Part shown: positions 12,120 through 21,500 of the stretch, piece by piece
Layout of the letters: every line of letters starts with the position of its first letter
Position numbering within the stretch: the stretch's first letter is position 1
Origin: Topomyia yanbarensis
Taxonomy: Eukaryota; Arthropoda; Insecta; Diptera; Culicidae
Assembly (NCBI RefSeq): GCF_030247195.1
Contig: NC_080672.1
Location: 91,646,113 to 91,710,112, forward strand
Reading direction: 5' to 3'
DNA length: 64,000 nucleotides
Notes under the pieces: generated by a model
The model's input: only the letters and a program-made list of their open reading frames with translations
What the model was told of the DNA's origin: nothing
Database searches by the model: none
Made by a program: the position numbers and the translations under genes

Positions 12120-13330
12120 AGTGTTAAACTGTTTCACGCATACGGTCGTATGACCGAGCAACTTTTCCTGCCAGGCAATACGGCAACATCCATCCTTTAT
12201 GCATCCGCCGCTCATTTGTCTGGAAAAATATTATTTGTCTACCTGCCGTATTGTGTGTTAATTTTTCCTTATTTCCGTTTCTACGGCCGCCGACTAGGAA
12301 GTCACGAAGGCCAACTCGGGAGCGGAACTGCGTATGTGTATGTGCAGACTGTCTCTCCCTGTCAGATCGGGTACCGTCCACGTGAGTCTCTCACTCTACT
12401 CCGGTTTGCAATCGGCGCGGGCGGTGGATTAAACCACCAACATTTGGGTGGTGGGGTTAGTTGGTTGGTTTTCCACTTTCTCTCACGATCTGTGCGCTAT
12501 GCTCTCCTGGCTGGCGCTGTTTGTGTACTTTTGCGTTGCGTTTACAGTCTCGACACGTACAGTACGGTTGATGAAGGAAGTAAAAACATATAGTTCCCGC
12601 AGCTGTTGAAATGTTTGCAATCTGCCATTTCCAAACTGTCGCCAGAATTGGTGCCGATACGCTCCTGACTGTAGGAACGGTGGTGCTACAATCTCACCAG
12701 TTAGTCGCTGTTCGGAGGACAGTCGGGCGTCGGTCGATTGGGAAGTGCAAGAAAAAAAGCTCGAAACAACCTGCTGGTAGCTTGGGGAAGTTTTGTCACA
12801 GATAAAATCAGTCTCGTGCACGATTCGGTCGCAAGAGCGGAACCTACCGTGGATGTGTACTAGTACGATCGCGCGTTTGTTCTGGTAGGTGCGGTGTGTT
12901 GTGTTCCCGGTTGCGAAGGATATGTTTTCGCCTTGTGTCGTTGGCAAATTGAAGATTCCCCTAAAAGTCTTTAAGATTTGTGCGCCGTGGTAAACCGGTG
13001 TTTGGTGAGCTGATGTGAAAATTGAATTACAGCAGAGTAAGTGGTGATTTTCACTGTGTGTTGTTGCAATTATTAGAGAAGTGCTGTTCCAAAAATTGGA
13101 ACGCGATATAAAGCAGAGCAGTTTACTTACCTGTAGCCGCAGATTGAATTGGTCTGGCCCTAATGGAAGCGAAATGGGGATACAGCAGCACCCTTCCAGT
13201 TGCGGCGAAGTAAACGTTGTCTGACTGAGAGGTAAAACAAGTGTGAAGTGTGGATTAGGTGAGTAGAACATATGAAAGTGCTTAACGAGATGTACATAAA
13301 ATAGTTTAAAGGGTTTTTGAACTTCCATCT
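12120..13330. other. G+C-rich unique segment, candidate promoter and first exon
   Basis: This stretch is richer in G+C and CpG than its surroundings, with no internal repeats. A consensus 5' splice donor (AGA|GTAAGTGG) lies on the plus strand at 13036/13037, and another (ACAG|GTAAGTAAAC) on the minus strand at 13131/13130. Long open frames exist on both strands (minus 12483-13328, 281 codons; plus 12150-12593, 147 codons), but neither has a recognisable domain, and overlapping frames are common where stops are rare. The pattern fits a 5' non-coding exon of a gene whose coding exons lie outside the window. Strand undecided. Confidence 0.3.
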
Positions 13331-14864
13331 AACGTAACGTCGGGTACATGAAAAACTGGAAATGATTTATTCTGTTTTATACAAGCAAAATGTAGATTGA
13401 TCTGCATGATGATTTTCGTACGAAAAAGTCACAAAAGATATGCATTAATCAGAAAGGGTCGCTTCGACCTGGTTTCTGCCACTTAGTTAGCTTGGGAACG
13501 GTTGACCTGAGCTTTCAAAGATGAAAAGAAAGTTTGATTGGATTTTTCAAATAATTGAGGTAATCTTTTCGTTTGATTTCTTTGCGACGTGAATCAAAAA
13601 TAAGAATTTGTAGCGCTCAAGGCTCAGGGCTCAAGAATTTGTAGCGCTCAAGGCTTTCCGGTTAACGTGAAAGGAGAACAAAATAAACTAGGCACTTGAC
13701 AACGTATGAATCTATCGGAAAAGCTTTGCCTCATTTCTTCTGGAATATTGTTCGGATGATTGAAACCTTGGATTCTGGTATCAAGGAATCAATCAATTAA
13801 AACGAACATTTCACTTTCCCGGGTTTCTCTGTGAGTTTTTCTTAGGTTGTAGGTTTATCGATTTTGTTAATAACCCCACGTTTCGGTCATTTAATGGGCT
13901 TTTTTATGTTTATATTTCTTTTCATTTCCCATCTCGTATCATTTTATTGGAGTCGGTGATTGCCAACGATGTTTAGTGGTTCAGAAGGCAAAATTAGTAG
14001 GAATTTTAACATATACATAAACTACATGACTTGACGTTGCCAATATGCTCAGAAAGTTACCTTGATTTTTTTTCTATAAATGTCGGCTAGTGTTGTAAGA
14101 TCTTCAAATACCATTCCATTCGTTCGAGATAGAGTTACGTCATCTTCAATAAAATTATACTGAAATGCACATTAGAAGCTTTTTTGTACTTTTAGTTGAA
14201 ACGTACCCATATAGTTTTTAAAATTTTCCAGTTTTAAACATTTTTCAGGAAATATTCAATATTTTTCAAAAACGGACTTCACTCAAAAGCTAACGAATGA
14301 CATTAACGATCATTGAGTTTTGTTCGAGATGCACTTTAGATGCATTTTGGTACATGGAGAAGAAAAGTACCAAAATTGTTTTGAAATTTTCCAGCTCTTA
14401 AACATTTTTCGGAAAATATTAGTAAATTTTCAAAAGATGTTCTAAAATCGTCTGGCTCTAATACCGAGTTAAGTTTATTAATGCCATGTTTGTTGTAATG
14501 TTTGTGTTTGTTTTATGTTTATAACGTTGTATGTAGTACTGCGTTGGTTTGATCATCATTATTTTTTCGATGGAGATGCGTGGTAGATGGTGAATTCAAT
14601 AGAACAATTATTTTTTGAAAAGTTAAGCGAAAGTTACTTAAGTGTAAAGTTTCATATAAGAAATCGGTGTAGAATTTCTCGAGTAATCGAACTGCATTGG
14701 TGAAAGTAGCATATAATAGACTTGAAAAATAGTTTTATAACTATTTATACTTAAATTTTTGATATGTCAAAAACCAACCATAGAGTTGCATCTATCCAGC
14801 AGGCACATGAAAATCATAAAAACTTTGAAGTACGTTAAAAATTCTCCGCTGGTACACTATGGTA
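13331..14864. other. No gene; contains a diverged tandem duplication
   Basis: No coding sequence was supported. Two diverged copies of about 110 bp lie at roughly 14165-14275 and 14330-14430, sharing AAATTTTCCAG followed by TTAAACATTTTTC and GAAATATT. A short duplication, AAGAATTTGTAGCGCTCAAGG, occurs at about 13600-13655. Confidence 0.4.
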
Positions 14865-15077
14865 GGGGAAACCGAGCAGAGTTGACACAGAGAAGAGTTC
14901 AAACAAAGCCCATGTCTAGCAAAACCATGCCGTTAGGGATTTAGCACAAATGCTTTTGTTAAACACGTACGAAAGATGTAAAATAAAAGTATTTTAGCGA
15001 GATTTCTAACGGCATGGTTTCACTAGCAAAAGGGATTGTTTGAGCTCTCCTTTGTTTCAACCCTCCTCGGTTTCCCG
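14865..15077. mobile_element. 213-bp MITE with TA target duplication
   Basis: The left end GGGGAAACCGAGCAGAGTTG and the inverted right end CGGGAAACCGAGGAGGGTTG begin arms of about 70 bp that meet near AACCATGCCGTTAG. TA flanks both ends (14863-14864 and 15078-15079), as for Tc1/mariner-type elements. Non-coding. Confidence 0.85.
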
Positions 15078-15774
15078 TACGCGTGAGGTATATGCCGAAA
15101 CGCCAATCGCTATTTTGATTCGCCAGGCTGTGCCTGCAGAATAGATTGACATTGAAAAAAGTGGTGGTTTTAAAGTTGCCGAGAGATTGTAATCTGCGTG
15201 TGTTACAGCAAATACGTGCGTGGAACGCATGGCTGTTTAAAGCAAAAGAAATTTAAGCGTTGTCACCGAGATTGCAGGACTATTCGTGAGGTTCAATTCT
15301 AACAACTAAGTGAATAAAATATGTTTTACCCACTATACCAGACGCCTCCCCCCCTTAAATACTTTGAACTTTTGAATATTCATTTTTGCCACTGGAGATA
15401 AATAATGATGTAAATAAATAATAATAAATCAAATTTAAAATCAATACTTCTTTCTTGTAATAAATAACATATTTTTAGGATTTTTAGTGTCTGTTGTTTT
15501 AGTTAGTTTTCACTAACAACTTTCCAGAATTCCATTTCGTCGCTGTTGTGCTATCTTATGACAAGCGCCATTTAGCACTTTTCGAGAAAAACGATTTTTA
15601 AAGTTTGAGATTGAATATCTTAAAATTTATAAATGTTAGAAGCTTTTCGGAGAAGGCATTCGATGCTTCTATCTTTTCTGAAGTAAACTCTCGATTTGTG
15701 CGAAGATCGGTTGACTATATTTACAGTTTTTGCTTAAAATGTAAACCAAAGTCGCTCACATACTGTCATGTCCT

Positions 15775-18700
15775 GTGTGTGGGATGGGTGAAAGGGTCTT
15801 CCAACCCGCCACAAATGGCAAGTATACATCTGATCCGAACACTTCAAGCGCTGATGTATTCTTCGCTTCCAGTAATTTGCCTTTTGCTCTAACATCTTGT
15901 GACGAGATGTCAACTATTTCTGTCGCCGATGATGATCGCTGCATTCTGGAGCGCGATGCAGTTGATTCGCCCTCTGCAGAACCTGATCCGTCATCCAATA
16001 ACATCGAGATTTACTACCAGAATGTTGGTGGCTTAAATTCATCAACGGACAGCTATTTGCTCGCGACCACGGGCTGCTGTTATGACGTCATCGCCTTAAC
16101 CGAGACGTGGCTCAACAACCGTACTCTGTCTCACCAGGTGTTTGGTTCAACATTTGATGTCTTCCGCTGTGATCGCAATGCCCTCAACAGCCGCAAGACA
16201 TCAGGTGGTGGTGTACTCATCGCCGTTCGCCATGGTATAAAAGCCCGAGTGATCAACGATGAGCGGTGGGAGAGCTCCGAGCAAGTGTGGATATCAGTGA
16301 AACTTGCCGATCGCAATCTCTTCCTGTGTGTCGTGTATTTTCCACCTGACCGAATTCGTGATTACAGCCTGATCGATGTACATCTTTCCTCCGTTTCTTT
16401 CATCACCTCGATCGCTGCCCCATCTGATGATATTGTTATACTGGGCGACTTTAACTTACCTGGCTTGACCTGGTGCCCAGCAAGTAACGGATTTCTACGA
16501 TTGGATATCGAAAAATCTGTGCTTATCAACAATGCCAGTTGTATCTTGGACAACTACAGTAGCGCAACTCTTCGGCAAATTAATAATATCATCAACGAGA
16601 ACGGACGTACATTGGACCTCTGCTTTGTAAGTGCCCGGGACTACGCTCCGTACTGCTGCGCCGCACCGACACCTTTAGTCCAGCATGTGCGCCATCATCC
16701 CCCACTACATCTTGTACTCGCTGGTAACCTAGGAGTGAGTTTTGAAGACGTCTCAAGCTCTATCGTCTACGATTTTAAAAACGCTGACTACGACAGCATC
16801 GTTAGCACGCTGTTGGATATAAATTGGGACGAAAATCTTAACAATGATGACGCGAACGAAGCAGCGATGACGTTTTCTAATATTCTTAACTACCTAATCG
16901 ACCGTCATGTGCCAAAACGAACAGTCAGCACAAATCAACACCCTCCCTGGCAATCAACAGTGCTTAGACGATTAAAAACTGCCAAACGAGCCGCATTTAA
17001 AAAGTTCTCGAAGCATAAGACACTTGCATTACGAAACCACTACTTTCAACTCAACCACGAATACAAACAGCAAAGCAGACGTGCCTTTTTTAGATATCAG
17101 CGAAACGTCGAACGTCAACTGAAATCCAAGCCCAAGTCGTTTTGGAAATACGTGAACGAGCAGCGAAAAGAATCCGGGTTACCATCTTGTATGTCATTAA
17201 ATGGAGTTTTAGGCACCGACACTAAGGAAATTTGCCAATTGTTCTCCGACAAATTTTCAAGCGTTTTTTCCGACGAGAACCTTTCCCCACAACAAGTCGC
17301 TGCCGCTTCAAATCTAACTCCTTCTCTAGGACGAACCATCAACCGAATTTGTGTCGATAATGCTGCCATTCTTGCAGCAAATTCCAAGCTGAAAGCATCT
17401 AGTTCCCCGGGTCCAGATGGCGTTACTTCGATTTTTGTCAAAAAGTGCATCAGCGGGCTTCTTGAACCACTTCGGCGAGTCTTTGTGCTATCACTCAATA
17501 CTGGAACATTCCCTTCCTGCTGGAAAGCAGCGCACATGTTTCCAGTTCACAAAAAAGGAAACAAATCGAACATTGACAATTATCGAGGAATCTCGTGTTT
17601 AAGTGCAGTATCAAAACTATTCGAGCTGGTTGTCTTAGACCCTCTTTTCTTTCACTGCAAACACTACATTGCAGACGATCAACACGGATTTATGCCTAAA
17701 CGATCGACAACGACTAACCTGCTCTCGTTCACAACATATGCAATGGATGGATTCGCTGACGGATTGCAAACCGATGCTATTTACATGGATCTATCTGCGG
17801 CCTTCGACAAAATCAATCATGATATCGCAATAGCGAAGCTGGACAAACTCGGTATTCATGGACAACTTCTGCGCTGGTTTCGTTCCTACCTCGAAGGAAG
17901 GCAGCTCCAAATCAGCATTAAGGACTGTCTATCTACACCATTCTTCGCTACATCCGGTATCCCACAAGGAAGCCATCTCGGTCCAGTGATATTCCTCCTC
18001 TACTTTAATGACGTCAACATCAAATTACAAGGACCCCGCCTTTCTTTTGCCGACGACATGAAAATTTTTCAACAAATACGGGATAAAACCGATGCCGAGC
18101 TTCTTCAGAGGGAATTGGACAGCTTTAGTACGTGGTGTGATCTAAACAGAATGGTTTTAAACCCGAGCAAATGCTCAATCGTTACGTTCACGCGGAAACG
18201 CCATCCGATTCAGTTTAACTACCATCTCTTCGACTCGAGTATTCCAAGACACTCTAACGTCAAGGATCTCGGAGTCATCATGGATTCGGCACTAACGTTC
18301 AAACCACATACATCATCCATTGTGGATAAGGCTTCAAGACAGCTTGGGCTCATCTTCCGAATAGCGAAAAACTTTAAGGACGTATACTGTTTAAAATCTC
18401 TCTATTGTGCGCTGGTTCGCTCAACACTGGAATATTGTTCTGCTGTTTGGAACCCTTACTACCAGAACGGTGTCGACAGAATCGAGGCCGTCCAACGCCG
18501 GTTCATACGCTTTGCACTCCGACATCTTCCTTGGCAAAACAGATTTCAGCTGCCGAGCTACGAAAACCGTTGTCAGTTAATACAGCTCGATACTCTAAGC
18601 ATCCGGAGGGACTGCTCTCGAGCCCTGTTCGTCTCGGACTTACTGTCTGCCAGGGTGGATTGCCCTACAATCCTCGGACGCCTCGATCTTCAAGCTCGCG

Positions 18701-18879
18701 TTCGAGCTCTGCGCAATAACTCTCTTCTGCGAGTCCCATTCAGGAGAACTAACTATGGGCGCCAGGGCGCTGTTACCGGACTCCAGCGTGTGTTTAACAG
18801 TGTGGCGACGGCGTTTGACTTCAACCTGACAAGGAATTCGATAAAAACTAAAATTATTCGTATTCTGAAATGTAATTAG
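15775..18879 (+). CDS. Non-LTR retrotransposon endonuclease-reverse transcriptase, CR1/Jockey group
   Basis: An intact 1034-codon frame encodes the pol-like protein that nicks target DNA and primes reverse transcription there. Residues 1-76 are a low-complexity leader. An APE-type endonuclease follows (IYYQNVGGL at 78-86, catalytic ALTETW around E110, GDFNLPG at 224-230, and HHPPLHL in place of the usual SDH block). The reverse transcriptase has NYRGIS, MDLSAAFDK (about 669-678), GIPQGS and the active-site FADD at about 757-760. A non-LTR C-terminal region ends DFNLTR. No RNase H domain or ORF1 is seen upstream, so the copy may be 5'-truncated. The start is the first ATG in a frame open from there; an earlier start cannot be excluded. 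No stop or frameshift interrupts it, suggesting a young insertion. Clade within the CR1/Jockey/L2 group is uncertain. Confidence 0.9.
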   Translation: MCGMGERVFQPATNGKYTSDPNTSSADVFFASSNLPFALTSCDEMSTISVADDDRCILERDAVDSPSAEPDPSSNNIEIYYQNVGGLNSSTDSYLLATTGCCYDVIALTETWLNNRTLSHQVFGSTFDVFRCDRNALNSRKTSGGGVLIAVRHGIKARVINDERWESSEQVWISVKLADRNLFLCVVYFPPDRIRDYSLIDVHLSSVSFITSIAAPSDDIVILGDFNLPGLTWCPASNGFLRLDIEKSVLINNASCILDNYSSATLRQINNIINENGRTLDLCFVSARDYAPYCCAAPTPLVQHVRHHPPLHLVLAGNLGVSFEDVSSSIVYDFKNADYDSIVSTLLDINWDENLNNDDANEAAMTFSNILNYLIDRHVPKRTVSTNQHPPWQSTVLRRLKTAKRAAFKKFSKHKTLALRNHYFQLNHEYKQQSRRAFFRYQRNVERQLKSKPKSFWKYVNEQRKESGLPSCMSLNGVLGTDTKEICQLFSDKFSSVFSDENLSPQQVAAASNLTPSLGRTINRICVDNAAILAANSKLKASSSPGPDGVTSIFVKKCISGLLEPLRRVFVLSLNTGTFPSCWKAAHMFPVHKKGNKSNIDNYRGISCLSAVSKLFELVVLDPLFFHCKHYIADDQHGFMPKRSTTTNLLSFTTYAMDGFADGLQTDAIYMDLSAAFDKINHDIAIAKLDKLGIHGQLLRWFRSYLEGRQLQISIKDCLSTPFFATSGIPQGSHLGPVIFLLYFNDVNIKLQGPRLSFADDMKIFQQIRDKTDAELLQRELDSFSTWCDLNRMVLNPSKCSIVTFTRKRHPIQFNYHLFDSSIPRHSNVKDLGVIMDSALTFKPHTSSIVDKASRQLGLIFRIAKNFKDVYCLKSLYCALVRSTLEYCSAVWNPYYQNGVDRIEAVQRRFIRFALRHLPWQNRFQLPSYENRCQLIQLDTLSIRRDCSRALFVSDLLSARVDCPTILGRLDLQARVRALRNNSLLRVPFRRTNYGRQGAVTGLQRVFNSVATAFDFNLTRNSIKTKIIRILKCN

Positions 18880-18928
18880 TTTAAGTAACCACCATTGGGG
18901 CCAAGGGGTCTGTTGGTGACGGTACAAC

Positions 18929-18967
18929 AAATAAACAAATAAACAAATAAACAATAAACAAATAAAC
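18929..18967 (+). repeat. 3' microsatellite tail (AAATAAAC)n
   Basis: Four AAATAAAC units and one 7-nt variant follow the retrotransposon stop codon by about 50 bp. A short 3' UTR ending in a tandem octamer rather than poly(A) is typical of CR1/L2-like elements and marks the 3' boundary of the element encoded at 15775-18879. Confidence 0.85.
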
Positions 18968-19491
18968 ATACGTGTCATAACTGTGTATTGATGATAAAAT
19001 ATGTATGACGTGTCACAAATGTGTACAGAAGATTTCATATAAAAATGAATTATAACTGATTCGTAAAATTATGCGTTATAGATCACTATGTCCAATATCA
19101 TACTTTTCCATGTGATAGCAGCAATATCAGGTTACAAAATGATGGTATTAGAACACAAAGTTTTTCCAATTTTCCTCCTTTATTCAGGAAAAACAATGAA
19201 CAAAAATTGGTTTCATTGACAATTTAGAGACAATGTATATCAAACAATGTTATTGTTGACAGGTGACTAGACGAAACAAATGTTGTTCTTGCATAATCCA
19301 TCACTACATTTCGGTATACTTTCCAAAACAAGTGGAAATCTCAAAAGGAAATTTGTTCAATAATCATGAATATATAAGCCGACCATTCCCAGAAAAAAAC
19401 TATGGTAGGAAAAGTTTTGCTCCCGAGACAAGAACCTAGCTAATGGTTATGGTTGATCTGCATAGGAATTACCTATGTCATCAGAGACATC

Positions 19492-19533
19492 TGTTGGCTT
19501 GCTATAAGCTTTTCGGCTTATAGCAAGCCAACA
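19492..19533. repeat. Perfect 18-bp hairpin
   Basis: TGTTGGCTTGCTATAAGC (19492-19509), a 6-nt spacer TTTTCG, and the exact reverse complement (19516-19533). It lies between the retrotransposon tail and the right TIR of the enclosing element. Confidence 0.8.
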
Positions 19534-19762
19534 AACCTAGAATGTTGTCTCTTTTTTCTTTGTCATAAGATAGCACAACTCGATCACTCGAGAAATTGGC
19601 GCTTGTCATAATCGTGTTTCGCTATATCTCAGTAACCCAGCAGAATTTCAAAATTCTGAAAACGCGACTTTATGGAGATTCTAAAACTTAGTAACATGGC
19701 ATATCTAACTCAGTTCACCCCAAAATGGCGTTTGTCATAAGATAGCACAACAGCGACGATTT

Positions 19763-20099
19763 AGCTTCCGGTGATTATCTCAAACCATACATTTATGCAA
19801 TAACTGTTAAGTCCCTCGCTAAACTAAATCTTAGCTACGGGCCTGGTCATTTCATGAAACTTTTTTGAAACTTTTGCCCCTATCGCTCAGGACTACTTCT
19901 TAAAAGATACCAATACACAAAACTATAGATTTTTTTCAATTATTTCAAACTGGTAAATCAGAGAATTAATTACACCTGGAAAAACCTGGAATTTGCAAAC
20001 GATTTGTATTTAAATCTAAGAAAATTTGCGAACTGATATATAATTTTTAACTGGAAATATTACGGATTCAACACTTTTCATTGACGTAATTTTGTTCGT
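19763..20099. other. No gene recognised
   Basis: AT-rich with no supported coding sequence or repeat partner in the window. Confidence 0.4.
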
Positions 20100-21500
20100 C
20101 TAGAGAATATCAAAACTTAATGTTACTGATGATAATTTTGCACAATTAGGTAGACAGAAACAAATGTTCCTAAAATCGTGAATATGCCATGAATTCTGGA
20201 ACAATCATGTTTTACGTTACGAAAGCAGAACCATGAACACAAATAATTTGTTTTATTTTTATGTTCAATTTCCATTCAGTAACATTCGCGTGAGAATAGT
20301 TGTTTTTGTTTTGTGAACTTTAGTCACGCCTTCCGCCATACCATTACCAAATTGATTTTCTGTACATGATCTAGTACACAATTTTATGAACATTATTCAT
20401 AAAACCAAATGGGGACTGTGATGTTATTCATAGATTTAGAAACAGTAGTTCACAAAATGAAAACAGTCTGGATACTTTCTCGTGAACTATTTCACAAAAC
20501 TCGGAGTTCTATTCATGAATTCATTCTATCCTCGTGAACCAATTCATGACCATGAATCGTTCAAAAATCATCAAAAATTCATGCATTCGTGAACTGGTTC
20601 ATGATTCCTAGTATAAGAGTCACGACATACCATTCGTGCTCGTGAAATAGTTTACGAAATCATAAAATATTATTCATGCATTCATGGACTGGTTCATGAT
20701 TCCTAGTATAATAGTCACGACTAACCATTTGTAGACGTGGAATAGTTCACAAAATAATCAAATATTATTCATGGATTCGTGAATTAGCCTCTGATTCCTA
20801 GTACATGACTTATGATCTATCTTGCGTACGTGTGATAATTAGAAGATACCATAATATAATAATTTTCAATTTCATGCAACATGTTCATGAAATGTTCACG
20901 TTTCACAAAATTTGGGGTATGTGTATTTGGGGTAATCACTTTTGTTCTACGTACTGTTGCATGAAATGTCACATATGTCTAGCTGCTAGCGACCACTAAG
21001 AGGCACGAGCAATAGATATAAAATAACTATTAGTACCTAGAGCATCGTTATTAGTTTGATAAGGTACAGTGTGATGTATGGACAGAAAAAAAAACTGCGC
21101 TGAGTAGCAAAAATACGTTTTGGGGTTACAAATCGTGTTTTATATAGCTTACAGAACAAGGTACCGCGATAGATAGGCGGAGGGAAATTACGAATAACAT
21201 AATAAAATTGCTAATGTCTCGAAAATGAGTCACATCATTCTCCGTGTCAAATTAAGCTCTAGAATAAAATTTCAAGATAACGTGAAAATAAATTACGAAA
21301 ATCAAGAACATTAATCACACTACTCATGACAAAAATATCAAAAATCGTAAATAAGATCCTAAAATCGTGAACATAAATCACTCTACATGAACATAAATCA
21401 CTCTATCCGTGACTAAAATATTAGGATGACGTGAATAAAGACAACAAAAATCGTCACTATGTCATGAATATAAATCAAATTACTCGTGATGAATAAAAGA
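20100..21500. repeat. AT-rich element with ~95-bp tandem units and inverted halves
   Basis: Units containing ATGATTCCTAGTA recur at 20601, 20696 and 20791, exactly 95 bp apart, with less perfect units upstream. They share TATTATTCATG and GGATTCGTGAA-like strings. Motifs in 21300-21500 (GTCATGAATATAAATCA, TTACTCGTGATGAA) are related in inverted orientation, so the whole may be a decayed foldback element. Non-coding. Confidence 0.55.

Larger units (their letters stand above)
15538..19758. mobile_element. TIR-bounded composite holding a non-LTR element
   Basis: CGTCGCTGTTGTGCTATCTT starts about 35 bp at 15538 that recur inverted at the right end (about 19724-19758) with one mismatch. ATTT lies directly outside both ends (15534-15537, 19759-19762), a likely 4-bp target duplication. 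The inner part of the right TIR is repeated in the same orientation near 19558-19577. The CR1/Jockey-group retrotransposon lies within, apparently inserted into this DNA element, which itself shows no transposase. The superfamily was not recognised. Confidence 0.7.

Noticed and set aside
12483..13328. 281-codon minus-strand open frame
   Set aside because: No domain or codon bias recognised, and it spans strong splice-site motifs on both strands. Reduced stop frequency in G+C-richer DNA explains it.
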